Both the position numbers and the translations under genes were made by a program. A stretch of DNA of 32,798 nucleotides from a virus, in IMG/VR virus record IMGVR_UViG_3300032334_001169, positions 1-32,798 of that record; one strand, given 5' to 3'. Below the pieces are notes generated by a model. That model did not search any database. It was not told the DNA's origin and saw only the letters and a program-made list of their open reading frames with translations. This document shows, one piece after another, positions 9,778 through 17,163 of the stretch. Numbering within the stretch: position 1 is the stretch's first letter; each line of letters starts with the position of its first letter.

Positions 9778-10653
9778 TTAATAAGCTTTTAAATTGTCTC
9801 TGTCGATTATTAGTTTTAATTCATTAATTAAAGTTAATGGATCAGTAGTAAATGATAATTCGGTTTGTATTAAAATTATACCTTGTTGATTTTTACCAAT
9901 AGCACGCCTACGAGTAACAGTAGGTGTATAAGGTACTTCTGTTATTTCAATAATAAAACCATTATATGTTGTTTGATTTATTGTAGTTTCTGCTTGTTTT
10001 TGAGCATCCGCACTATTTTTTATTCCTTTAGAAATAGGTTCAAATGTAGAATTTGGACTACATTTTACTAAAATAGCATCTAATGAATTTAATATATTAA
10101 CTATTGTTAAAATATATCCATTAACTAAAGATATAGAAACCCCAGCAGAAGCAATTGTTTTTTGAATTTTTTCTAATTTAGAAGCACCAGTAGTAGTAAA
10201 TGTTAATTTTCTAATTAAAGTTTGGATATCATTTAATGCAGAAGTTATAGCTCCTGGAGCTATAGCTGCAAAAGGAGGAACTTTTAAGGCAGCAGAAGCA
10301 GCAATAGCTGTTAAATCTATAGTTACTATTGTAGTAATTACTAAATTAAAAAATGTGTTTAGCCCAGTGATAGATTTAGTTATAGTATCTAAGGTTCTTC
10401 CTATTTGGTTTAATTGAGTTACTAAAGCATTCCGTTGTAAAATTACTTTTTCTAAAATAGGTTGAGAAATACAAAGCCCATCAGTAGAAGTTGCTTCATT
10501 TAATAATTTAATAGCAATCGGAGTTAGTAATTGTTGAATAACTTTGCCTTTGTCATATATAATAATACCTAATTTTTCTGTACCTTGAGGTTTTAAACTA
10601 TTAGGAATAGAATTTTGATAATCTTGAACATTTATATCTGGTAGAGTAGCCAT
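9778..10653 (-). CDS. Unrecognised virion-region protein with long hydrophobic/helical centre
   Basis: This 291-residue protein has a central Ala/Ile/Thr-rich section (residues about 95-140, including LVITTIVTIDLTAIAASAAL) that could be membrane-active or a buried helical bundle. Predicted helices flank it on both sides. The C-terminus (RRAIGKNQQGIILIQTELSF) looks like a small beta domain. It lies between the gp5-like spike gene and the small gp25-proximal gene. A tail or baseplate hub role fits the location, but nothing in the sequence names it. It starts one base inside the upstream stop. Confidence 0.65.
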   Translation of the reverse strand: MATLPDINVQDYQNSIPNSLKPQGTEKLGIIIYDKGKVIQQLLTPIAIKLLNEATSTDGLCISQPILEKVILQRNALVTQLNQIGRTLDTITKSITGLNTFFNLVITTIVTIDLTAIAASAALKVPPFAAIAPGAITSALNDIQTLIRKLTFTTTGASKLEKIQKTIASAGVSISLVNGYILTIVNILNSLDAILVKCSPNSTFEPISKGIKNSADAQKQAETTINQTTYNGFIIEITEVPYTPTVTRRRAIGKNQQGIILIQTELSFTTDPLTLINELKLIIDRDNLKAY

Positions 10654-11888
10654 TAGGTAGTAAAATTGTTTTTAGATTTTATTGTTCCTTGGTTTAAATT
10701 AGTTTCTAATTCACTTAAAATACTAACAAGTTGGGAAGTTATAGTTGGCAAACCAGCTACACCTCCAGGAGTAGAAGCAAATAAAGGACTTGCTATTGTC
10801 ATCCATGCTTTTAAATTAATTACTAGTTTACTTAATAAATCTGTTGTTTTATTACCTAGTAATAAAGGTTCAGTAGCGTTTTTAGAACCTAGTTTAATTG
10901 AAGGAGATCCTACAACAAAATTTCCTTTAGTATCAAAATTAAAACCGCTAACGGCATTAAACCCTATTGTTTGATTAGAACTTAATAATAAATGATCTTG
11001 AGTAGTATTAAATACTAATCGACCTGAATTTAGGATAACTTGTTTTCCAGAATATTGATCAGGTGCTGTAGGGGCTGTCCTATAGCTATCATATATAGTA
11101 CTTGATGCTTTTAAAGGTATTTTTTGAGTACTTGCAACATAAATTGAGGAATCATCATTATTAATATCCTCTACTGTTGGTACCCAACCTTCTTCTGTTT
11201 GAATACCTTGTCCGTTTCTAATAATTAAAATAGGATCTCCGTTTGTACCAACTGTTGACCAATTGTTAGGAGTATCTTTAACAGTAGAACCAATACGAAT
11301 TGAATTACCCCATCTACCTTCATAAAGCATATCACCTTCAAAAGGTAATAAAGGATGAATATTAGAACGTTCAATAAAGGTTTTACCTAAAAATATTTCT
11401 GTGGATTGATCTGTTACTCTTCTAACATTACCTGCTTGGGTTTGGATATAATCTTTTTGTTGAGTTGGAGGTAATGAATTAGGTGAAGTTGGAAACGCAT
11501 TATGATGAGGATGATTCCAAAGCGAAACTATATTAATATAATATTCGGTTGAATTAGATGATATTGAAGCAATATCAGTATTAGGGAGTCCAATTAAATA
11601 AACAATTTCATTAATTAAAGGTAAATTTTTAAAATTACCTGTTAATGGTCGTGCTGTTTGTAATGATGGAGAAGGTAAAGGATTTATAACATCCTCATAT
11701 TCAACAATACCTAAAGCATTCCATTCACCTAATTCTTTAAAACGTGGGTGTGTTTCGTCTAAAACAATACTTAATACTCTAACTGCTCTAATTAAATTGG
11801 CTTGGGAAATAGCGTTTGCAACATTAAATCCATTGTTAGAATTAGCATTAAGATTATTATTTAAAGCTGAGAACCCATAATTAGCCAT
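10653..11888 (-). CDS. Baseplate spike/hub protein, gp5-like (OB-fold plus beta-helix spike)
   Basis: This 411-residue protein contains an OB-fold-like segment (PFEGDMLYEGRWGNSIRIGS, about residues 182-200) characteristic of gp5/VgrG-type spike proteins. After it come repeating short beta strands (SGRLVFNTTQDHLLLSS, SPSIKLGSKNATEPLLLG) typical of the membrane-puncturing beta helix. The lysozyme domain found in T4 gp5 is not visible, so wall digestion during entry must come from elsewhere or be absent. The C-terminal tail is a helix followed by Asn/Lys/Thr. Family assignment is good; the lack of lysozyme is an observation from reading only. Confidence 0.8.
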   Translation of the reverse strand: MANYGFSALNNNLNANSNNGFNVANAISQANLIRAVRVLSIVLDETHPRFKELGEWNALGIVEYEDVINPLPSPSLQTARPLTGNFKNLPLINEIVYLIGLPNTDIASISSNSTEYYINIVSLWNHPHHNAFPTSPNSLPPTQQKDYIQTQAGNVRRVTDQSTEIFLGKTFIERSNIHPLLPFEGDMLYEGRWGNSIRIGSTVKDTPNNWSTVGTNGDPILIIRNGQGIQTEEGWVPTVEDINNDDSSIYVASTQKIPLKASSTIYDSYRTAPTAPDQYSGKQVILNSGRLVFNTTQDHLLLSSNQTIGFNAVSGFNFDTKGNFVVGSPSIKLGSKNATEPLLLGNKTTDLLSKLVINLKAWMTIASPLFASTPGGVAGLPTITSQLVSILSELETNLNQGTIKSKNNFTT

Positions 11889-12223
11889 TATTTACCTCCT
11901 TTTAACTCATTCATAGCAGCTAATAGCTGGTCTTTTTCCTCATCAGAAATAGTTAAAGAACCATCAGATGTTACTGTTGCCATAGCACGTTGAGCTAAGG
12001 CAGCCATCTTAATTAAAATATCATCATTTTTAACACTGATTTCCATATATTCTTTAATTAGGGGAACTACTAAAGTAGCATCCCCAATATCGGAAATTAA
12101 AGGTTTTAATTCATTAATTAAAGCAGTAACCTGTTGGTCTTTTTTCTTTTGGTTATTATAAATTTCCTCCAAAACATCGGAGAATTTTTTCTTCCCAAAA
12201 ATTATATTATCAAATTGTGACAT
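11888..12223 (-). CDS. Small helical virion-region protein
   Basis: This 111-residue, largely helical protein (KKKFSDVLEEIYNNQKKKDQ near the start, SDEEKDQLLAAMNELKGGK at the end) is the first gene of the spike/baseplate run. An ATATTTATAA motif lies 18 nt upstream of its ATG. A tail-hub or chaperone role would fit its place, but the family is not recognised. It ends in a one-base overlap with the spike gene. Confidence 0.65.
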   Translation of the reverse strand: MSQFDNIIFGKKKFSDVLEEIYNNQKKKDQQVTALINELKPLISDIGDATLVVPLIKEYMEISVKNDDILIKMAALAQRAMATVTSDGSLTISDEEKDQLLAAMNELKGGK

Positions 12224-12241
12224 AAATATACAGTTAGTTTC

Positions 12242-12251
12242 TTATAAATAT
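12242..12251 (-). promoter_or_regulatory. Candidate late motif ATATTTATAA
   Basis: The motif lies 18 nt before the ATG at 12223, in the 33-base gap between the sigma-factor gene and the baseplate run. It is the best-placed copy for a promoter of the structural operon. Confidence 0.45.
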
Positions 12252-12256
12252 GAAAC

Positions 12257-12964
12257 TTAAAAATTTGTATATCCGTGTTCTAAATAAAACACATAGTTTT
12301 CTTTAAAAATATCGTAAAGTTGATTTGCTATTTTTGTAATTTTAGGAGTTTTAACTTCCACTATTTCACGGATATAAATGTAAAGTGCTTTTTTATTAAA
12401 TACATCTAAGTTTTCTCGTTTACGGAATAATTCTAAAATAGCATCCGCAATTCGAGCGTCATATTCCTTAGGAAATAAAGTATAAATATTTCGGGTGCAA
12501 TGTTCGGTGTAAATGTCTATAAACATCGATAGACGCTCATCGTGCGATGAATCATCAATGCTGTATGAATGTTCCTCATCTTCCTCAAGAGCATCTAAAC
12601 CAATAGTATCGATACGTTTTTTATAGTTCTTCTGATTAGATAAAATAAGATAACGCTTAGCAATTGTTCCAAAATAAGAATATGCTTTAGCCCCTCTTTC
12701 GGGATTAAATAAATGAATTTTAGATAATAGGAAAGTAATTACCTCATGTTGTAAATCCTCAATATTATCTACCTCAGTATAATAAAACTTAAAGGTGTGA
12801 ATAATGTTTTCGGTAAGTTTAAAAAAGGCGTAATGAATTCTATCGTGATAGATTCTACTTTTTACCTCAAAATCAGTAGTGTTATTGTATAATACAATAG
12901 CATCCTCTGTGTCTTGGGTAAAATATTGGACACCTTTTTTCTTCTTTACTACTACCTCTTCCAT
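12257..12964 (-). CDS. Late-transcription sigma factor, T4 gp55-like
   Basis: This 235-residue protein carries a sigma-70 region 2-like core: VDNIEDLQHEVITFLLSKI, then HLFNPERGAKAYSYFGTIAK, then RYLILSNQKNYKKRI. The NPxRGxxxxxYFxTIxKR pattern is typical of gp55-type late sigma factors in T4-related phages. An acidic linker (LEEDEEHSYSIDDSSHDE) follows. A C-terminal helix-turn-helix-like segment (TPKITKIANQLYDIFKENYV) could contact DNA. In T4, gp55 works with the sliding clamp to read late promoters. The gene is the last of the operon driven from 14260-14291. Family call is strong; the target motif is inference. Confidence 0.85.
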   Translation of the reverse strand: MEEVVVKKKKGVQYFTQDTEDAIVLYNNTTDFEVKSRIYHDRIHYAFFKLTENIIHTFKFYYTEVDNIEDLQHEVITFLLSKIHLFNPERGAKAYSYFGTIAKRYLILSNQKNYKKRIDTIGLDALEEDEEHSYSIDDSSHDERLSMFIDIYTEHCTRNIYTLFPKEYDARIADAILELFRKRENLDVFNKKALYIYIREIVEVKTPKITKIANQLYDIFKENYVFYLEHGYTNF

Positions 12965-13245
12965 TATTTTACAATATTTTTAATAACAAAAGAGTTTAAT
13001 GCTGTTTGAATGGTTTTAATTTGCTCAAAGAAAAATCCTACCTCATCATCTGATTTGAAACTGCCTTTAGCATCTACCTCCATCATTTTCTTCTCTGATA
13101 ATTCAATAGTGTCTGAAATTTTATTTAAGTAGGTCATATAACCTGCTAAAATGTCTTCTTGTTTCTCATTTTTCTTTAAAAGATTATAGGTCGTGTATCC
13201 AAGAGTCAAGACCAATACTGAGAGTAATATAATTGTTAGTATCAT
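12964..13245 (-). CDS. Single-pass membrane protein, unknown function
   Basis: This 93-residue protein has one N-terminal transmembrane segment (LTIILLSVLVLTLGYTTY) followed by a charged, mostly helical domain that is likely cytoplasmic or coiled (ISDTIELSEKKMMEVDAKG). Its start overlaps the HD gene's stop by ATGA and its stop overlaps the sigma-factor start (TAATG). Such translational coupling suggests matched production, but no function is visible. Confidence 0.75.
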   Translation of the reverse strand: MILTIILLSVLVLTLGYTTYNLLKKNEKQEDILAGYMTYLNKISDTIELSEKKMMEVDAKGSFKSDDEVGFFFEQIKTIQTALNSFVIKNIVK

Positions 13246-14027
13246 AAGTTAGCTAATAAATTTTTAAGTCCTTCACTTTTTACGCTACCTAATGCTTTTG
13301 ATTTAGCGGCTGAAGTTAATGGAGCTGATTTATTATTACCCAATGTAAATGGTTTCTTTTGAGACTCCACGTTACCCTGTAATTTAGGTAACCATTCCCT
13401 TTCAAACTCAATACGAGCAGCCATTAAATCCGCCTGATGTACAATAAAAGGTAATGCTGTACGTGGTTTTTGTTCTGGGAGGTAAGTCATTAAATATTTC
13501 TTATTAGCATCATCATATAAACCATCGTGTGTCTGGATAGTAATCATTTCATTAAATGTATACTGGATACCATGGGATTGGAGTAAGAATAATCCTCTAT
13601 CAGGAACAGAAGCAAATGCTACTTTAGTATTAAACATATAATCCTCACCTAATTTTTCACGTCTCCAATTATCAGTTTGAGGAATATAAGATTCATTTTC
13701 ATCATCACCCATCTTACCCAAATCATGATTTAAGGCAGAAAATACTAATTCTTCTTTAGTGTATGTTGAAACATCAGCACCCATTTGAGCCCACAAATCA
13801 TGAAGGTGAAGAGCACAAGTAATAACTCGATTAACATGTTCTACATAACCTCCCGGAAAAGCATTGTGGTATTCTTTTTTATGAGCAGCAGGCATTAACA
13901 TTAAACGCTCACTAAATTCTTCATAAAACTCAATTAATTTTTCTTTACGAGGGGATGTAATATGATCCTCAATAAAGCCAATTAATCTCAACCAATTTTG
14001 TTGGATTTGTTCTGCTGTTAAATTCAT
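13242..14027 (-). CDS. HD-domain phosphohydrolase
   Basis: This 261-residue protein shows the HD metal-binding set: H64 in YVEHVNRVI, the H101-D102 pair in ALNHDLGKMG, a further His in IQTHDGLYDD, and an Asp in HQADLMAARIEFE. HD enzymes hydrolyse nucleotides or other phosphoesters, and phage members often adjust dNTP pools or degrade signalling nucleotides. The substrate here cannot be read from sequence. The C-terminal ~40 residues are Lys/Ser-rich and probably disordered. It is co-transcribed with the late sigma factor. Confidence 0.8.
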   Translation of the reverse strand: MNLTAEQIQQNWLRLIGFIEDHITSPRKEKLIEFYEEFSERLMLMPAAHKKEYHNAFPGGYVEHVNRVITCALHLHDLWAQMGADVSTYTKEELVFSALNHDLGKMGDDENESYIPQTDNWRREKLGEDYMFNTKVAFASVPDRGLFLLQSHGIQYTFNEMITIQTHDGLYDDANKKYLMTYLPEQKPRTALPFIVHQADLMAARIEFEREWLPKLQGNVESQKKPFTLGNNKSAPLTSAAKSKALGSVKSEGLKNLLANL

Positions 14028-14029
14028 AA

Positions 14030-14227
14030 TTAAAATGGATTAACTTCTCCTTGACTCATAGGTTCTTGTTGAACGAATGATTTAGTGTCTTGGATTAACT
14101 CCCTAGTTTCTTGGATTAGGTCATTAAACTGTTCTCTTGTGCCTTGACGACTTAGGACAAAATTTAATTTCTCCATGTTTGATTCGGCCCTTTCTAACCT
14201 CCTCATTATAATTTCTCTATTTTTCAT
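14030..14227 (-). CDS. Small charged helical protein
   Basis: This 65-residue protein is almost entirely charged helix (RRLERAESNMEKLNFVLSRQ) with a short acidic tail. It is the first gene after the host-type promoter at 14260-14291 and sits 2 nt before the HD gene. An internal Met at residue 8 is an alternative start. The family is not recognised; a coiled-coil binding partner is a reasonable guess. Confidence 0.65.
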   Translation of the reverse strand: MKNREIIMRRLERAESNMEKLNFVLSRQGTREQFNDLIQETRELIQDTKSFVQQEPMSQGEVNPF

Positions 14228-14259
14228 ATTTTATTCTCTTTTTTCCTTTTCCCGTGATT

Positions 14260-14291
14260 GGAATATAATATTGGAAGTAAGACACTCCAAG
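14260..14291 (-). promoter_or_regulatory. Host-type promoter of the late-sigma operon
   Basis: The minus strand reads CTTGG, then a 20-nt spacer, then TATATTCC, the same geometry as the early promoters to the right. It overlaps the end of the upstream gene's 3' region and leads into the 65-residue, HD, membrane and late-sigma genes. Confidence 0.65.
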
Positions 14292-14292
14292 C

Positions 14293-14730
14293 TTAGGTTA
14301 AGAGAAGTTTTATAAATTCTAAATTCTTTTTGAGGTGTGAACACTTTTCATATTCCTCGTGTTCTTGGAAATAATTTATTGATAATTCTAAGGCAACCCT
14401 AAGATGTATGTCTGCGAATCTATATAAGGCTTCTTGGGTAACCAAGTTATCTGGGTCTACTTTCTGGATGTATTCCCAAGCTCTATTAAACACTATATAT
14501 TCACCTGCTTTATCCATATCGGCTGTATTTAACCCCTCATCTAATTTATCAAAAAATTTAAGTAATTGGTCGTTAAATGTTTGATGATTCTGGATTAATT
14601 TCTTAAACATACCAACCCAGAATAAAGGATGATTTTTATAATCTAATGTAATATCTACTTGTTGGGCTTTCTCCCTTAATGACTCAGGTTCATCTCCATT
14701 AAACAAGTTAAATATTTTATTAACATCCAT
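14293..14730 (-). CDS. Unrecognised helical protein
   Basis: I place the start at the ATG at 14730 (MDVNKIFNLFNGDEPESLRE), giving 145 residues; earlier starts at 14742 or a GTG at 14757 lie inside an inverted repeat. The protein is acidic and helical with no motif that I know (the C-terminus reads YEKCSHLKKNLEFIKLLL). It stands just downstream of the small EF-hand and endolysin genes. No function can be given. Confidence 0.65.
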   Translation of the reverse strand: MDVNKIFNLFNGDEPESLREKAQQVDITLDYKNHPLFWVGMFKKLIQNHQTFNDQLLKFFDKLDEGLNTADMDKAGEYIVFNRAWEYIQKVDPDNLVTQEALYRFADIHLRVALELSINYFQEHEEYEKCSHLKKNLEFIKLLLT

Positions 14731-14740
14731 ACCCCGATAC

Positions 14741-14776
14741 ATATAGGCGCCATACACTTTTATATAGCGCCTATAT
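14741..14776. repeat. Perfect 10-bp inverted repeat with 16-nt loop
   Basis: ATATAGGCGC at 14741-14750 is mirrored by GCGCCTATAT at 14767-14776. It lies in the gap upstream of the 145-residue gene and covers two of its alternative starts. It could be an operator, an RNA hairpin over the start region or a weak terminator; no U-run follows it. Confidence 0.6.
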
Positions 14777-14812
14777 TAAACGACCTCATATCGTTCATAG
14801 AGGGTATCGATT

Positions 14813-15190
14813 TTAACCTATAACGTCGTCTAGATGGTCAGGAATACCATCTCCATCAACATCACAAATATCAACGTAACCAAAAGCTTTCATAAAGCTA
14901 GTTACTCTTTCTTTTAAATCATTATCTGAATCTGCAAACCAATCCTCTTTAATAAGATCATGACTTAATAATGATGTTAAAGCAGTATAAAGAACCTCTA
15001 CATTTTCAACAAGATAAATATCTGCTGCTGTAAAGTCTAAACTGAATGCGTAATCATCTATTTGAGGTATTTCTAATAGATCATATATTTTACCTAATTT
15101 CTTTTCTGTAGGTACTTTACCTCCAAATTTATGAAAGTATTCACCTACGTAAATATATCCTTGTCCTTCTTTTAATTGAAACTCGCTCAT
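14813..15190 (-). CDS. Small protein with C-terminal EF-hand motif, possible degenerate GIY-YIG-like domain
   Basis: This 125-residue protein ends in DVDGDGIPDHLDDVIG, a textbook DxDxDGxxD calcium-binding loop. The N-terminal part starts GQGYIYVGEYFHKFGG and continues with KLGKI and a later VEVLYTALTSLL...EDWF, which loosely recalls the GIY-YIG (T5orf172-like) scaffold but lacks the catalytic Arg. I treat the GIY-YIG resemblance as weak. It overlaps the endolysin stop by one base (TAATG), so calcium control of lysis or of a wall enzyme is a possible reason for the pairing. Confidence 0.55.
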   Translation of the reverse strand: MSEFQLKEGQGYIYVGEYFHKFGGKVPTEKKLGKIYDLLEIPQIDDYAFSLDFTAADIYLVENVEVLYTALTSLLSHDLIKEDWFADSDNDLKERVTSFMKAFGYVDICDVDGDGIPDHLDDVIG

Positions 15191-16020
15191 TATTTTAATA
15201 AATTATAGTATTCGTTGAAATGTTTAATACGATCTGGTAGACCAATAGTTCCACCATTTACTCTTTTTGTAACAGCTGTTACTGTAGCTTGATCAGCTCC
15301 TTTATCACAAATACTCCAAAGTTTATTTTTATCAAAAAACCAAGCAGCAGACATTAAAGCATATTTACCTGCTACCAAATCTGGATTAGCTAAAATATCT
15401 TCGGGAACTGTCTTATCAAATTGAGTATAGTTATCTTTACCAGTTAATTGAATATATCCTCTACCTCTAAATTTATATCCATCTTTAGTAGCCTCAGCTC
15501 CATTACCCATTCTACCTCCATATACTTTAGAGGCAATCATTTCAGGTTTACGAGCATATTGTTCAGCAGTAGCAGCATTAAAATATCTTGAAAAGATACC
15601 TAATAATCCTTTTGATGAATAATTTAAATTTTCTGAAGTGGCTTTAAATTGTCCTGATTCATGTCCTGCTTGAGCTAAGAAATGAGCTAAACGTAAAACA
15701 TTTGTAATATTAAATTTAGCAGCAGTATCAGGAATAGCAGCAATTACTGAATCTGGAATATGTCCTTTTAGCTTATCTAATTTAAATGAACTAGGAGGAA
15801 TAACCACTACAGGGGTAGAAACAGCAACGGGAGCAGCTGAAGGGAATAATTTATTCCAAGTACCATCACCAACAAGACCATCATCTTTTAATCCATTAGC
15901 TTTTTGCCAAACTTTTACTGCGGCTTCAGTCTTAGGACCAAAAGTCCCAACTGCTTCTACACCTAACCTTACTTGGAGTTTTTTAACCAAGTCATTATTG
16001 TCACCTTTTTTTAATAGCAT
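15190..16020 (-). CDS. Endolysin: peptidoglycan-binding domain plus GH19 lysozyme/chitinase-like domain
   Basis: This 276-residue protein has an N-terminal peptidoglycan-binding type 1 domain (about residues 3-60, with LVKKLQVRLGV and TEAAVKVWQKANGL). A Pro/Val linker follows at about 61-80. The rest is a GH19 catalytic domain: E121 in AQAGHESGQF and E130 in SENLNYSSKGL are the expected catalytic pair, followed by KFRGRGYIQLTGKDNY. Phage GH19 enzymes cut the glycan backbone of peptidoglycan. It has no signal peptide, so holin-dependent release is expected. It lies beside the holin gene. Confidence 0.9.
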   Translation of the reverse strand: MLLKKGDNNDLVKKLQVRLGVEAVGTFGPKTEAAVKVWQKANGLKDDGLVGDGTWNKLFPSAAPVAVSTPVVVIPPSSFKLDKLKGHIPDSVIAAIPDTAAKFNITNVLRLAHFLAQAGHESGQFKATSENLNYSSKGLLGIFSRYFNAATAEQYARKPEMIASKVYGGRMGNGAEATKDGYKFRGRGYIQLTGKDNYTQFDKTVPEDILANPDLVAGKYALMSAAWFFDKNKLWSICDKGADQATVTAVTKRVNGGTIGLPDRIKHFNEYYNLLK

Positions 16021-16022
16021 AT

Positions 16023-16436
16023 TTATTTATCTTTATGTTTATCAATTTTTTCTAAAATTTTATTTAGTAATGAATGTTTAATAAAACCTGAATTAGAAGC
16101 ATTTTTTAGAGCACTAACTAATTGAAAGATTATAAATGGCATTATAATAGTTTCGGAGAGCCAAGACGTACCTGGAAATCCAATTTCAACCATTAATATT
16201 ACTGTTAATATAACTAACCAAGTAAAGGTTGTTTTTATTACTTTTAATGCTTTATAGGTTTTAAAACCTTCTTTCTTTGTACCAGCAACTATACCAAAAA
16301 ACCCATCCATAAAAGCCACCGCCACAACCGCCAAATACTGCTCACTGTTATCTATAGCTAATCCACCGAAATAGCTACAAACAAAAGCACAGGTTGTGGT
16401 TAATGATAATAGTAAAACTAGTAACGTAGATTTCAT
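16023..16436 (-). CDS. Holin, phage holin family 4/6-like
   Basis: This 137-residue protein has about three membrane segments: TLLVLLLSLTTTCAFVCSYF, VVAVAFMDGFFGIVAGT, and WLVILTVILMVEIGFPG, plus a hydrophobic stretch IMPFIIFQLVSALKNAS. The block DGFFGIVAGTKKEGFKTYKA and the C-terminal helix are as in Bacteroidota-phage holins. Its tail is Lys/Asp/His-rich, as usual for cytoplasmic ends. It is directly upstream of the endolysin and downstream of a second small membrane protein. Holin role is likely. Confidence 0.8.
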   Translation of the reverse strand: MKSTLLVLLLSLTTTCAFVCSYFGGLAIDNSEQYLAVVAVAFMDGFFGIVAGTKKEGFKTYKALKVIKTTFTWLVILTVILMVEIGFPGTSWLSETIIMPFIIFQLVSALKNASNSGFIKHSLLNKILEKIDKHKDK

Positions 16437-16699
16437 TATCCTTCTATATCTTTATCTTCTTCGTGTTTATCTTTTTTATTCAAAAATTTATCAACAGAAG
16501 CGATACCAAATGAACCTAAAATAATTACCATAAATCCATCAAAAATGAATTCGTTAAGTACTAAAGCGGTACCCATATAGCCTGTTACTAGGTCTACAAT
16601 AAGGGCAATACAAAGCATAAAGAAAGCTATAAAACCTACTAATGCTTTCTCATTAATTGAGTTGTTGTCGTCGAATAATTGTTTAAAGAAATTTTTCAT
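16436..16699 (-). CDS. Small two-pass membrane protein, possible second holin/antiholin
   Basis: This 87-residue protein has two membrane segments (about residues 19-42, VGFIAFFMLCIALIVDLVTG, and 52-70, FIFDGFMVIILGSFGIASV) and an acidic/Lys-rich tail. It overlaps the holin start by one base, and both have charged C-termini. Size and layout suit an antiholin or accessory holin, but no family motif proves it. Confidence 0.6.
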   Translation of the reverse strand: MKNFFKQLFDDNNSINEKALVGFIAFFMLCIALIVDLVTGYMGTALVLNEFIFDGFMVIILGSFGIASVDKFLNKKDKHEEDKDIEG

Positions 16700-16700
16700 A

Positions 16701-17150
16701 TTATAGTTGTTTTGTTGTTTTTGTTAAACTTTCTTGTAACGCTTTCGAGAACGCCTTTCGGTTTAACGGAACTTCATTATTTTCAACATTTAAAAATGCC
16801 GCGAAAATAAAGGTTTTTCTAACACCAACTGATTTAAAACAACTATTTCCAATACATATACTAGTTTCTACAAAATAATCTTTCTTTAACCATTGTAGAC
16901 CCATTATATTTACTATTTGTTGTGGGGAGTAAATACTATCTATACTCACTTGAGTTATAAATGCTACTCCTGAGTCAACCGGATTATATCCTTTTCCAAT
17001 TAATAATTCTTCTACAGTTTCTTTAACACCAAAAGTAACATCTCTATCTCCAATTTTTTGGATGTGTTGAACGTTATTTACGTGAACACTTACCTTTGTA
17101 GTATCAGAAGGTGTTAAAGCTAATAATATAGGAAATAAAAAATTTAACAT
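16701..17150 (-). CDS. Exported protein with alternating strand/helix pattern
   Basis: This 149-residue protein starts MLNFLFPILLALTPSD, a short signal-peptide-like stretch without a lipobox. The mature part alternates strands and helices (VTFGVKETVEELLIGKGYNP, AFITQVSIDSIYSP, AFSKALQESLTKTTKQL). This recalls the periplasmic domain of CsgG-type or YajG/LptE-like proteins, but the similarity is by pattern only. An ATATTTATAA motif lies 3 nt before the ATG. Its place between lysis genes and the envelope module suggests it belongs to the latter. Confidence 0.6.
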   Translation of the reverse strand: MLNFLFPILLALTPSDTTKVSVHVNNVQHIQKIGDRDVTFGVKETVEELLIGKGYNPVDSGVAFITQVSIDSIYSPQQIVNIMGLQWLKKDYFVETSICIGNSCFKSVGVRKTFIFAAFLNVENNEVPLNRKAFSKALQESLTKTTKQL

Positions 17151-17153
17151 CTT

Positions 17154-17163
17154 TTATAAATAT
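17154..17163 (-). promoter_or_regulatory. Candidate late motif ATATTTATAA
   Basis: The motif ends 3 nt before the ATG at 17150 and overlaps the end of the upstream gene. It is one of seven exact copies upstream of minus-strand starts. Confidence 0.35.
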
